In this document: positions 29,513 to 38,203 of the stretch, one piece after another | Layout of the letters: every line of letters starts with the position of its first letter | Numbering within the stretch: position 1 is the stretch's first letter | Source of the DNA: Sphingomonadales bacterium | GTDB lineage: Bacteria > Pseudomonadota > Alphaproteobacteria > Sphingomonadales > Sphingomonadaceae | Direction of reading: 5' to 3' | Assembly (NCBI GenBank): GCA_006226685.1 | Contig: SBGG01000098.1 | Span: 17,393 to 81,392 of the forward strand | DNA: 64,000 bases | Made by a program: the position numbers and the translations under genes | The notes under the pieces: generated by a model | Databases searched by the model: none | The model's input: only the letters and a program-made list of their open reading frames with translations | What the model was told of the DNA's origin: nothing

Positions 29513-30739
29513 ATGAGCCGGAAAATCGCCCTTACCGGCGGGCTGCTCGCCGACCCCACGCTGAACGCTCCGGAATTGGGCACGCTGCTGATCGAGGATG
29601 ACCGGATCGTTGCGACCGGGCAGGTCGACGTGCCCGCCGATGCCGAAGTGATCGATGCGAACGGCATGGTGATCGCGCCGGGCCTCGTCGATCTCGGCGT
29701 ATTCCGTACCGACAAGCCCGCCTTTCATTTCGGCGGCATCACCCGCGCCGCGCTGATGCCCGATCAATCGCTGCCGCTCGACGATGTCGGCCTGATCCGC
29801 GAGGCGACGCGCCATGGCAAGCCGGATTTCTGGGTCCACCCGATCGCAGCGGCAACGCGCAGCCTGGCGGGCAAGGAAATGGCCGAGATCGGCATGATGC
29901 AGGCGGCAGGCGCGAAGGCAGTCGGCACCGGGCGGCAATGGATTGCCGATTCGGGCGTGATGTGGCGGATCTTATCCTATGCCGGCGGCCTCGGCCTCAC
30001 CGTCATCACCCATGCCGAAGATGGCGGGCTGGCCGGGCGCGCGGTCGCAACCAGCGGCGAGACGGCCACGCGACTCGGCCTCGCCTCCGCCCCGGCCTGT
30101 GCCGAGGCGATGGCGATCGCCCGTGACATCGCACTGGCCCGCACCACGGGCGCCTCGATCCATTTCCGCATGGTAACGACGCAGGCAGGCTTCGATCTCA
30201 TCCGCGCCGCAAAGGCCGAAGGGCTGGCGGTTAGCTGCGGCGTATCGCCCGCCTATTTCATGCTGTCCGACAATGCGGTGACGGATTACCGCACCTTTGC
30301 CCGTCTCTCCCCGCCGCTGCGGGGCGAGGATGATCGCAAGGCGGTGATCGCGGCCATCGCCGACGGCACGGTGGACGTCCTCACCTCCAGCCATGATCCG
30401 CACGGGCCGGAGGACAAGCGCCTGCCCTTCGCCGATGCCGCCCCCGGCGTCGCGGGCGCGGAAACGCTGCTCGCGCTCTCGCTCAATCTGGTCCGCGACG
30501 GGCATCTCGGCCTGACCGCGCTGATGCGTCTGCTCGCCGCCAATCCGGCGCGCATATTGGGGGTGGACGCCGGCAGCTTCCAGCCGGGTAGCGCCGCCGA
30601 CATCATCTTCATCGATCCCGATGCGCCCTGGATCGTCGACAGCACCAAAATGGCCGCGGCAGCGGGCAACACGCCGTTCGACAAGATGCCGGTTCAGGGC
30701 CGGGTCCGCCGGGTGATGAAGGGCGGCCTGTTCATCTGA
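29513..30739 (+). CDS. Dihydroorotase-like protein (probable inactive PyrC homologue)
   Basis: 408 aa amidohydrolase-fold protein from the ATG at 29513, preceded by GGAGGG. The beta-strand that normally carries the HxH zinc motif reads APGLVDLGVFRTD (about 56-67), with no His. The usual PHH region reads CGVSPAYFML and the Asp-Ala-Pro-His site reads SSHDPHG. It therefore looks catalytically dead, like the PyrC-prime subunits that stabilise PyrB in pseudomonads. An active dihydroorotase should be encoded elsewhere. An in-frame ATG at 29384 would add three repeated 12-residue units. Confidence 0.85.
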   Translation: MSRKIALTGGLLADPTLNAPELGTLLIEDDRIVATGQVDVPADAEVIDANGMVIAPGLVDLGVFRTDKPAFHFGGITRAALMPDQSLPLDDVGLIREATRHGKPDFWVHPIAAATRSLAGKEMAEIGMMQAAGAKAVGTGRQWIADSGVMWRILSYAGGLGLTVITHAEDGGLAGRAVATSGETATRLGLASAPACAEAMAIARDIALARTTGASIHFRMVTTQAGFDLIRAAKAEGLAVSCGVSPAYFMLSDNAVTDYRTFARLSPPLRGEDDRKAVIAAIADGTVDVLTSSHDPHGPEDKRLPFADAAPGVAGAETLLALSLNLVRDGHLGLTALMRLLAANPARILGVDAGSFQPGSAADIIFIDPDAPWIVDSTKMAAAAGNTPFDKMPVQGRVRRVMKGGLFI

Positions 30740-30760
30740 CGAAGATCGTCAGCTGATATA

Positions 30761-30790
30761 AAAAGGGCCGCCCCATCGGGACGACCCTTT
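30761..30790 (+). terminator. Bidirectional terminator-like hairpin after the pyrC-like gene
   Basis: AAAGGG...CCCTTT stem with two mismatches and a 3-nt loop, 22 nt after the stop. It sits between two convergent genes, has A-rich and T-rich flanks, and can act in both directions. Confidence 0.65.
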
Positions 30791-30854
30791 ATGGTGTCCC
30801 GAAACTTCGCCCGACGAAACCTGCCTGAAATCCGGTTTGAAACCGAAAACAGCC

Positions 30855-32288
30855 TCAGTGCATCGCCAGTTGTTGTGGCTTCATGGCCTTGAGCGCCTGC
30901 GCCCAGCGGGTCGGCGCCGCCTCCGGCCCGCCCATACGCACGAAACAGGCCCCGCCCTTCGCCTTGATCGCGGCACACAGCCGGCCCGCGCCTGCACGAT
31001 CGCCAAAGCCTGCAATCGCCACGCGATAATATTCGCGACCATCCACCATCGCCGAACTCTCGATGAACGGGAAACCGCCAAGCGCCACGTGACGCTTCAG
31101 ATAGACGGCCCGGCTCGCCTGTGCCGCCTGTTGCGACGTGAACGCGCCAAGCTGCACCACCCAGGCGGAACCGCGATCGGGATCGACGGGTGAAAAGCCG
31201 CTATTGACCGGCGCACGCGTCAGCATAGCAGGACGCGCCTCCGGGATCCTGACCTTCAACAAAGATGCCGGTTTGGGCTGTACGAACGGAGCGGGTACCG
31301 GTTCGACCGCTGCCACGGAGGTCTTTTCTTCCTGCTCGCGAACGGTTGCGGCCACTGTCCGGCCGACATCGGCCAGCGGCGCATCAACCGTCGATTCGGG
31401 TAGCGGCGCTGCGGCCGGAGCGGTCGCAATATGGATCGCGACATCGGCAACGGGTGCTATCGGCATGATGTCAGACTGGGCGGCGGCTTCGGCCATCCGA
31501 ATCGGGTCGGCCGGAACCGGCGTGCCCATCGGGGCCGCATCCGGCGCCAGCGCCAGACGGACCGGCAGGCCCGCATCGTCCACGCGCGGCTGCACACCGA
31601 TCATGGCTATCACGCGGGCGCTTTCCGCCCCCGGCTGCGCCATCTGCGCCCAGCCCAGCACGCGCCGGGCGGCATCGAGCGGCGGCAGGTCGAAGCTCGC
31701 CATCTGGCGCGCCTCCGTCCAGCGCCCGGCCAACGCATAGGAATAGGCCAGATTCTGCCGTTCGCGTGCGGAAGCGGCGGGATCGTGAATCGCCTGAGAC
31801 AGGATGCGAATCGCTTCATCGGTGTCGCCGGACATTGCCATGGCCAGCCCATAATCGGCGGCGGGAAGCGTCGCGATATTGCGGCTCAACACCTCTCGCG
31901 CGGCATCTTCATGCCCCCGCGCTGTCTCGATCAGCGCCAGATTGACAATGGCGCGGCTATCCCCGCTGCCCAGCGTCAACGCATCCTGAAACGCCGTGCG
32001 CGCCGAATCATAGCGTCCGCCCAACAAATAGGCGCGCCCCAGCAGGGTGCGGTACTCAGCCTTATGCGGATCGGCCGCGACGGCGGCTTCTGCCACTTCG
32101 ATCGCCCGACCCGCGTCACGCTTCGCAATCGCCTGTTCGGCCTCGCGCCCCTGCGCAGCCGCCATCTGCTCGATCTTGCCCGCACTTTCGGACAGGCGAT
32201 TGTTGAGCGCCGTACCGCTACACCCGACCATCGTGCTCGCGATGATCAGCGATGATGCCGCAACATTGAAAAGTGCCCTGTCATTCAT
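30855..32288 (-). CDS. TPR- and SPOR-domain lipoprotein
   Basis: 477 aa. Lipoprotein-type signal peptide with Cys23 (MVGC). TPR-like helices follow at about 45-215 (AEYRTLLGRAYLLGGRYDSARTAF and neighbours), then an Ala/Pro-rich linker, and a C-terminal SPOR domain at about 385-460 (AWVVQLGAFTSQQAAQAS, YYRVAIAGFGD). SPOR domains bind denuded peptidoglycan at the division septum, so a septal, periplasmic location is likely. It follows the RHH and ParA genes on the same strand, 14 nt after the RHH gene. Confidence 0.85.
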   Translation of the reverse strand: MNDRALFNVAASSLIIASTMVGCSGTALNNRLSESAGKIEQMAAAQGREAEQAIAKRDAGRAIEVAEAAVAADPHKAEYRTLLGRAYLLGGRYDSARTAFQDALTLGSGDSRAIVNLALIETARGHEDAAREVLSRNIATLPAADYGLAMAMSGDTDEAIRILSQAIHDPAASARERQNLAYSYALAGRWTEARQMASFDLPPLDAARRVLGWAQMAQPGAESARVIAMIGVQPRVDDAGLPVRLALAPDAAPMGTPVPADPIRMAEAAAQSDIMPIAPVADVAIHIATAPAAAPLPESTVDAPLADVGRTVAATVREQEEKTSVAAVEPVPAPFVQPKPASLLKVRIPEARPAMLTRAPVNSGFSPVDPDRGSAWVVQLGAFTSQQAAQASRAVYLKRHVALGGFPFIESSAMVDGREYYRVAIAGFGDRAGAGRLCAAIKAKGGACFVRMGGPEAAPTRWAQALKAMKPQQLAMH

Positions 32289-32302
32289 TGACCTGCCCAC
32301 CC

Positions 32303-32950
32303 TCAATCCGGTTTGGAGCTATCGGCGCCATCAACCGGCACCTGCCTTGCCAGCGCCTCCAGTTGGGGCTGGCTGTCGAGATAGGCGTCGAGCGCCTGAG
32401 TAACGATCTGCTGGGCACTGCGATTGCCGACCGCACAGGCCAGCCGCAGGCGCAGATGACGTTCCGGATCGAGTCGCAGCGTGAACGCCGCCTTCGAAGA
32501 CCGCGGACGGAACGCCTTCACCTTCCCGGCAATCTTCGCGCCAAGCGAAGCCATTTTCGTCCCCCCGGCCTTGGCCTTGACCGGGGTCAACCCGGTTTCA
32601 GGCACTGAAGTGGAAGCCGGGGCCGCAGGAGGAACAGGGGCAGATACGGGAACGACCGGTTCCGAAAGGCTCTGCTCCAGCATTTCCCGCTGCTGTTCGA
32701 CCGGCGAAACCGCGCCGGGATGCTCTTCGCGAGCTGCCGTCCGCCCCCCGATCATGGTCAGGGGCGGAACCGGATGGGGCATATGATGCTCTTCGCCCAG
32801 ATCGTTCCAGCCCAGATCGTCATCCTGCACCGAGACCGGAAGCGACGGCGCCGTCATGCCGGACATATGGGGGCGACGCATCGCCGGCCGCGCCGCGCCT
32901 TTGCGCGCGAGCAATCCAGCGGAGAGCGAAGCGATCGGCTTGGGATCCAT
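32303..32950 (-). CDS. Ribbon-helix-helix protein next to ParA
   Basis: 215 aa. Residues 1-130 are Pro/Ala/Glu-rich and look disordered. Residues about 153-195 (AAFTLRLDPERHLRLRLACAVG then SAQQIVTQALDAYLD) match the strand-helix-helix pattern of MetJ/Arc-type DNA-binding proteins. It begins 12 nt after the parA stop and is followed by the SPOR gene, so the three form an operon. It could be the DNA-binding or adaptor partner of the ParA ATPase. Specific function unknown. Confidence 0.7.
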   Translation of the reverse strand: MDPKPIASLSAGLLARKGAARPAMRRPHMSGMTAPSLPVSVQDDDLGWNDLGEEHHMPHPVPPLTMIGGRTAAREEHPGAVSPVEQQREMLEQSLSEPVVPVSAPVPPAAPASTSVPETGLTPVKAKAGGTKMASLGAKIAGKVKAFRPRSSKAAFTLRLDPERHLRLRLACAVGNRSAQQIVTQALDAYLDSQPQLEALARQVPVDGADSSKPD

Positions 32951-32962
32951 GACGCCCTCCTC

Positions 32963-33685
32963 TTACTGGCCTGCGATGCGACGACCGAAACCGCCGACCG
33001 GACGCTTTATACCCGCCGCCGATGCGGCCACCCCGTTCGGCACCGTGAAGACGGTCCGGCGGAAATTTTTTTCCAGCCGGTCGGCAATATAGGACCAGAG
33101 CTGCTGGATTTCCTGCGAGGAGCGGCCTTCCGCATTGACTTCCATCACCGTCCGTCCGTCGATCATACTAGCGGCGAAATCGGTACGCTGATGCACGATC
33201 ACCGGGGCAACGGTGCCATGCTGGGACAGCGCGATCGCGGCCTCCGAAGTAATCCTGGCCTTGGGCGTACCGGCATTGACGACAAAGATCAGCGGCTTGC
33301 CCGCGCGTTCGCACAAGTCGACGGTGGCGCCGACCGCGCGCAGATCGTGCGGGCTGGGCCGGGTCGGCACGACGATCAGTTCGGCCACAGAAATGACGCT
33401 CTGGATCGCCACGGTAATCGCAGGCGGCGTATCGATCACCGCCAGCTTGAACCCCTGATGACGCAGTGTTTCGAGATCATGCGCGAGTCGCGCGACCGTG
33501 GTTTCGGCAAAGGCCGGAGTCTCGGCCTCGCGCTCATTCCACCAGTCGGCCAGCGATCCCTGCGGATCGATGTCGATCAGCACGACCGGACCCGCCCCCG
33601 CCCGTTCGGCCTGGACGGCCAGATGACCGGACAGGGTGGTCTTGCCCGATCCACCCTTTTGCGATGCCAGTGCCAATACGCGCAC
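32963..33685 (-). CDS. ParA/MinD family ATPase
   Basis: 240 aa, GTG start at 33685 with GGGGGAAA upstream. Deviant Walker A QKGGSGKTT with signature Lys10 and Lys15; Walker A' VVLIDIDPQGSLADWW; Walker B LAVIDTPPA; then VVPTRPSPHDLRA. Such ATPases dimerise on ATP, usually over the nucleoid or membrane, and position a cargo. There is no ParB or parS-like sequence here; the neighbours are an RHH protein and SPOR envelope proteins, so this is an orphan ParA rather than the chromosome partition gene. Confidence 0.9.
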   Translation of the reverse strand: MRVLALASQKGGSGKTTLSGHLAVQAERAGAGPVVLIDIDPQGSLADWWNEREAETPAFAETTVARLAHDLETLRHQGFKLAVIDTPPAITVAIQSVISVAELIVVPTRPSPHDLRAVGATVDLCERAGKPLIFVVNAGTPKARITSEAAIALSQHGTVAPVIVHQRTDFAASMIDGRTVMEVNAEGRSSQEIQQLWSYIADRLEKNFRRTVFTVPNGVAASAAGIKRPVGGFGRRIAGQ

Positions 33686-33740
33686 AGCTTTCCCCCGATA
33701 AAAATGATGGGAAAAAGGGTTGCCATGCTCGTCCTAACAT

Positions 33741-33753
33741 TCGGTTAAACCGA
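33741..33753. promoter_or_regulatory. Perfect palindrome in the parA/Sel1-SPOR divergent region
   Basis: TCGGTT-A-AACCGA: two perfect 6-nt half-sites around a single A, within the 220-nt gap between the divergent parA and Sel1-SPOR genes. It is a candidate operator for the RHH protein or another regulator. The rest of the gap holds no gene I can support. Confidence 0.4.
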
Positions 33754-33905
33754 TGCTCCGGCAGGACGAACGGCAAGAACTGGAAAAGAGTGGGCGCGAA
33801 CCAGCCGGGAACCGGAACGGGGTTAAGGCCCTGTCCAGCTTTGCCTGTCATAATAAGCAACCAGATCATCGCGCGCGAAGCGCACCCCGCACCTAATGGA
33901 ACCGG

Positions 33906-34934
33906 ATGAAAACCATGAACCGCATGCTTTGGGGACGAGCACTCGCGGCCGCAATCCTGTTGAACACTATGGCGGCGGCCACGCCCCTGATCGCCGCACC
34001 GGATGTGAAGGCCGGGGAAGATGCCTGGGAACAGGGCGATTATACGAAGGCGATCGCCGAATGGTTGCCATTGGCTCAGGCGGGTGACGCCGACGCGCAG
34101 TTCAACATGGGGCAGGCCTATAGGCTGGGCCGGGGCGTTCCGGCCGATCTTGCAATCGCGCTCGATTATTTCGGCCGGGCGGCAGTGCAAGGGCATGTCC
34201 GTGCCGAGGACAATTACGGCCTGCTGTTGTTTCAGCAGAATCGCCGGACCGAGGCCCTGCCTTATATTGAGCGTTCCGCCCGACGCGGAGAACCGCGCAC
34301 GCAATATCTCTATGGCACCATGTTGTTCAACGGCGAACTGGTCGCGAAAGACCGGGTCCGCGCCTATGCGATGATGACTCGCGCGGCGTCGGCAGGCCTG
34401 CCTCCGGCCCAGGAGAGCCTCCGCCAGATGGACGATTATATTCCCGAAGGCCAGCGTCGGCAGGGCCGGGCGCTCGCCACGCAGATGGAACAGCAGGAAC
34501 AGGCGATGCGACTCGCCACCGTCGGCACGCCCACCCCCTTGCATCAGTCACCAGCCACACCGCGCCACCCCGACCAGCCACCGCCAGCCGCCGCAGGGGG
34601 CCCGAAACCCAAGGCCCCCACCTCCTCATCCAAGGCCGATACCGCGTCCCAGCCAAAGCCCACCTCAGCCAGCGACGGGTCGTCGCCCCCAATATCTTCC
34701 GGCGGCTCATGGCGCGTTCAACTCGGCGCCTTTAGCGAGGAAAGTCGGGCGGAAGCGCAATGGGAAAGCGCGTCCGCCAAGGTCGGAGCGCTTGCCGGTC
34801 GACAGCATTATCTGGTCAAAAGCGGCCGCCTGACACGACTGCAGGCCGGACCTCTCGCCAATGAAGGCGAAGCGGAAAAGCTTTGCGAGGCGGTCAGGGC
34901 CGCCGGGATCGTCTGCCTCGCCTTAACGATGTAA
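33906..34934 (+). CDS. Sel1-repeat and SPOR-domain secreted protein
   Basis: 342 aa. Signal peptide MKTMNRMLWG... ending at LIAAPD. Four Sel1-like repeats at about 40-180 (WLPLAQAGDADAQFNMGQAYRLGRGV and following), a Pro/Ser/Lys linker, and a C-terminal SPOR domain at about 265-340 (SWRVQLGAFSEESRAEAQ, LVKSGRLTRLQAGPL). Periplasmic protein expected to bind septal glycan through SPOR, with the Sel1 part for protein contacts. Divergent from parA and similar in plan to the TPR-SPOR lipoprotein three genes away. Confidence 0.85.
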   Translation: MKTMNRMLWGRALAAAILLNTMAAATPLIAAPDVKAGEDAWEQGDYTKAIAEWLPLAQAGDADAQFNMGQAYRLGRGVPADLAIALDYFGRAAVQGHVRAEDNYGLLLFQQNRRTEALPYIERSARRGEPRTQYLYGTMLFNGELVAKDRVRAYAMMTRAASAGLPPAQESLRQMDDYIPEGQRRQGRALATQMEQQEQAMRLATVGTPTPLHQSPATPRHPDQPPPAAAGGPKPKAPTSSSKADTASQPKPTSASDGSSPPISSGGSWRVQLGAFSEESRAEAQWESASAKVGALAGRQHYLVKSGRLTRLQAGPLANEGEAEKLCEAVRAAGIVCLALTM

Positions 34935-34957
34935 CGAGGCAGGGGTCCCGCGCCCCG

Positions 34958-36076
34958 TCAGACCAGCGTTGCCAGTGCCGCAGGGTCGAAATCCCCGATT
35001 TTTTCGAACTCTTTCGCCCGCACCTTCCCAACCCAGAGCGGATCGCTGATCAGGGCGCGACCGACCGCGATCAGATCGAATTCATCGCGCTCCATGCGCT
35101 CGATCAGCCCTTCCAGACCCGAAACCGCCGAATGCTCACCCTTGAAGGCGCCCAGAAAATCGCTGGAAAGGCCGACCGAACCGACACTGATCGTCGGCAC
35201 ACCGGTCAGCTTCTTCGCCCAGCCCGCGAAGTTCAGGCCCTTTTCGCCATCGAGTGCCGGAAATTCAGGTTCCCAGAACCGGCGCTGGGAACAATGAAGG
35301 ATATCGGCACCTGCCTCGACCAGCGGCTGAAGCCATGATTCCATCTCCGCCGGGCTGTGCGCCATGCGTACGTCATAATCCTGCGGTTTCCATTGGCTGA
35401 GCCTCAGGATGACCGGATAATCCGGGCCGACTGCCGCCCGGACCGCCGCAATCACCTCAACCGCAAAACGGCTCCGCTCGGCCAGAGTCGCACCGCCATA
35501 GCGATCCGTGCGCTCATTGGTGCCCGCCCAGAAAAACTCATCGATCAGATAACCATGCGCGCCGTGAATCTCGATCGTGTCGAACCCCAGCCGCTTCGCA
35601 TCCGCCGCGGCCCGGGCGAAAGCGGCGACCGTGTCGGCAATATCCTCCTCGCTCATCGCCTTGCCGCGTGGTTGGCCGGGCGCGACAAGGCCGGAAGGGC
35701 TCTCCACCGGGGTATCGGGTTCCCATCCACCGGGGGACGAGGTTGCACCGGTATGCCATAGCTGCGGCCCCATGCGGCCACCAACGGCATGAACGGCATC
35801 GATCACGCCCTTCCACCCGGTCAGCGCGGCGTCACCGTGGAAAAACGGAATGGACGGGTCGTTACGCGAAGCGGGCCGGTCGATCACCGTGCCTTCCGAC
35901 AGGATCAGGCCGACACCACCGGCGGCACGGCGTTGATAATAGGCCGCATTGGCTGCGCCCGGCACCCCTTCCGGCGCGAACATCCGCGTCATCGGCGCCA
36001 TGACGATGCGGTTTTCCAGTTCCAGCGACTTGAAACGGAACGGGCGAAACAATGTGTCGAGACGAGAGGAGGTCAT
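34958..36076 (-). CDS. NADH:flavin oxidoreductase (Old Yellow Enzyme family)
   Basis: 372 aa from the ATG at 36076, which has AGGAG 9 nt upstream. FMN-binding TIM barrel: ENRIVMAPMTR, GPQLWHTG, then IEIHGAHGYLIDEFF (substrate-binding His/His region) and TNERTDRYGG, with GRALISDPLWVGKVR near the end. The family reduces activated C=C bonds, such as enones and nitro compounds, with NAD(P)H. Physiological substrate unknown. It converges with the Sel1-SPOR gene. Confidence 0.92.
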   Translation of the reverse strand: MTSSRLDTLFRPFRFKSLELENRIVMAPMTRMFAPEGVPGAANAAYYQRRAAGGVGLILSEGTVIDRPASRNDPSIPFFHGDAALTGWKGVIDAVHAVGGRMGPQLWHTGATSSPGGWEPDTPVESPSGLVAPGQPRGKAMSEEDIADTVAAFARAAADAKRLGFDTIEIHGAHGYLIDEFFWAGTNERTDRYGGATLAERSRFAVEVIAAVRAAVGPDYPVILRLSQWKPQDYDVRMAHSPAEMESWLQPLVEAGADILHCSQRRFWEPEFPALDGEKGLNFAGWAKKLTGVPTISVGSVGLSSDFLGAFKGEHSAVSGLEGLIERMERDEFDLIAVGRALISDPLWVGKVRAKEFEKIGDFDPAALATLV

Positions 36077-36200
36077 CGGGGGCATCTCCTGTGGGGAAGA
36101 GAGTCCTTTAAATATGTCCTGCCCGGCACGGTTCAACGCCTCACCCCCGACAGAAAAGGGGCATGGCGTCGAAAACTGCCGGACAGGGATAATGAGCGCG

Positions 36201-37082
36201 CTATTCGGTCACCCAGTCACCGCGTGCCAGCCCCTGCGCATGGAGCAGCACCGACAGATCACCATGGCGGATTTCGGCATCGGCCGCCGCCCGCGCCTTT
36301 TCCTTCGCATGATAGGCAACACCAAGGCCCGCCGCCTCGATCATCGGAATATCATTGGCGCCATCGCCCACGGCCATGGTGTGCGCGGGCAGGATGCCGC
36401 GTTCCGCCATCGCCTGTTCCAGCTCATGGCGTTTGCGCGCCGAATCGACGATCGGGTCCGCAACCCGGCCGGTCAGCTTGCCGCCCTCAATGCCCAGCAC
36501 ATTGGCGACCACCTTGTGAAAACCGATCTCCGCCCCCACCGGCTCGGCGAAACGGGTAAAGCCCCCCGACACCAGCACGGTATGCGCGCCACGCGCGCGC
36601 ATGGTACGGATGAGTTCACGGGCGCCCGGCATGATCCGCACCCGCTCCTCGCGACACTGGTCGATCCGCGCCTCATCCAGTTCGGCGAGCAGCGCGACCC
36701 GCGCGCGCAACGCCTCCGCGAAGTCCAGCTCGCCGCGCATCGCCCGCTCGGTCACCTCGGCGATCTGCGCCTTGATCCCGGCATAATCGGCCAGTTCGTC
36801 AATGCATTCGATGGTGATCATCGTCGAGTCCATATCGGCGACGAGCAGGCTCTTCGCCCGGCCCTCCTCCGGCTGCACGATCACGTCGATCGCGCCCGGC
36901 ATCGCCTGCAGCGCGGCGCGCACGGCGGCGGCGTCACCGGCGAAGAAAATATCCGCCGCCTTGCCCGGGTCCAGTTCCACCCGCGCGCCGACTTCAGCAC
37001 CGGCGGCGGCGATACGATCGGCGGCTTCGGTAATATCCCCCTGCCCCAGCGACTCGCTTGCGACTATGGTGGCGACGACCAT
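36201..37082 (-). CDS. serB: Phosphoserine phosphatase
   Basis: 293 aa HAD enzyme with an N-terminal ACT-like region (about 1-75). The nucleophile Asp lies in [21 protein letters not shown]; motif II is [11 protein letters not shown] and motif [25 protein letters not shown]. It dephosphorylates phosphoserine in serine synthesis. A strong Shine-Dalgarno GAGGAG lies 6 nt upstream of the ATG, inside the start of the divergent miaA. The two start codons share 2 nt (CATG), so the serB promoter must lie within miaA. Confidence 0.95.
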   Translation of the reverse strand: MVVATIVASESLGQGDITEAADRIAAAGAEVGARVELDPGKAADIFFAGDAAAVRAALQAMPGAIDVIVQPEEGRAKSLLVADMDSTMITIECIDELADYAGIKAQIAEVTERAMRGELDFAEALRARVALLAELDEARIDQCREERVRIMPGARELIRTMRARGAHTVLVSGGFTRFAEPVGAEIGFHKVVANVLGIEGGKLTGRVADPIVDSARKRHELEQAMAERGILPAHTMAVGDGANDIPMIEAAGLGVAYHAKEKARAAADAEIRHGDLSVLLHAQGLARGDWVTE

Positions 37083-38031
37083 GAATACTCCTCATTCCGA
37101 TATCATGGGCGACTCCGGTCGCCCCAAGCTCGCGCTTATTGCCGGACCGACGGCCAGCGGCAAGAGCGCGCTCGCCCTCGCCCTGGCGGAAAAAACCGGC
37201 GGTGTCATCATCAACGCCGATGCAAGTCAGGTCTATGCGGACCTGCGCCTGTTGTCCGCTCGCCCGTCCGACGATGAGATGGCGCGCGCGCCGCACCAGC
37301 TGTTCGGCCATATGGACGGACGAGAGGCTTGTTCGGCGGCGCGCTGGGCCGGCGATGCGAAGCGGGAAATCGCCGCCGCGCAGGATGCCGGCCGCCTGCC
37401 GATCCTCGTCGGTGGCACCGGCCTTTATATTCGCACACTGCTCGACGGGATCGCCCCGATACCGGACATCGACCCCACGGTCCGCGAGGCAGTGCGGGCC
37501 ATGCCGGTGGCGCAGGCCCATGCCGAACTGAGCCGGGCAGACCCGGAATCGGCCGCCACCCTCGCCCCCGCCGACACCAGCCGCGTCGCCCGCGCGCTGG
37601 AGGTGATCCGATCGACCGGACGCAGCATCCGCGACTGGCGGGCGCGGAAACAGGGCGGGATAGGCGACCGGGTGGCGCTCGCCCCGTTAATCCTGCTGCC
37701 GCCGCGCGACTGGCTAACGGCGCGCTGCGACGCCCGGTTCGAGGCGATGCTGGAAGAAGGCGCGGTGGAGGAAGTGAAGGCCCTACTCGCCCGCAACCTG
37801 CCGCCGGATGCCCCGGTGATGCGCGCGATCGGCGTGCCAGAAATCACCGCATGGCTGGCGGGGGAAATCGATCGGGACGAGATGGTGATGCGCGCCCAGA
37901 TCGCCACGCGCCAATATGCCAAACGGCAATATACATGGTTTTCACGCCAGCCCCCGGCCCACTGGCCGCGCCATGACGATATAATCGATAATAAAAACAC
38001 GAGCCTTTTGATAATAAAATTTCAAGGTTGA
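37081..38031 (+). CDS. miaA: tRNA dimethylallyltransferase
   Basis: 316 aa. P-loop [13 protein letters not shown], the [17 protein letters not shown] motif, and [13 protein letters not shown]. It transfers dimethylallyl to A37 of tRNAs reading UNN codons. The start is placed at 37081, overlapping the serB start on the other strand; an internal ATG at 37105 just before [12 protein letters not shown] is also plausible and would leave about 22 nt between the coding regions. Neither has a good ribosome site. The 3' end is unusually AT-rich. Confidence 0.94.
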   Translation: MNTPHSDIMGDSGRPKLALIAGPTASGKSALALALAEKTGGVIINADASQVYADLRLLSARPSDDEMARAPHQLFGHMDGREACSAARWAGDAKREIAAAQDAGRLPILVGGTGLYIRTLLDGIAPIPDIDPTVREAVRAMPVAQAHAELSRADPESAATLAPADTSRVARALEVIRSTGRSIRDWRARKQGGIGDRVALAPLILLPPRDWLTARCDARFEAMLEEGAVEEVKALLARNLPPDAPVMRAIGVPEITAWLAGEIDRDEMVMRAQIATRQYAKRQYTWFSRQPPAHWPRHDDIIDNKNTSLLIIKFQG

Positions 38032-38203
38032 CTGTTGACACAATATATTATGTCTCATAGACGCCCATCCATCGCTTGGGGTTGCGATTCTCGGTGGCAT
38101 CGCGCATGCGCGGTGCCGACCCGGAAAAATCCCGAACGGGGCGTCTGACGCGACGGCTTGCCGCCGGACCGGAGAGACGCAGGTGATTGCAAGGAGACTG
38201 AGT

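Noticed and set aside
38050..38148. A 32-codon ORF upstream of ilvB as branched-chain leader peptide
   Set aside because: It has only one Ile, no Leu and two Val, no ribosome site and no clear terminator hairpin.
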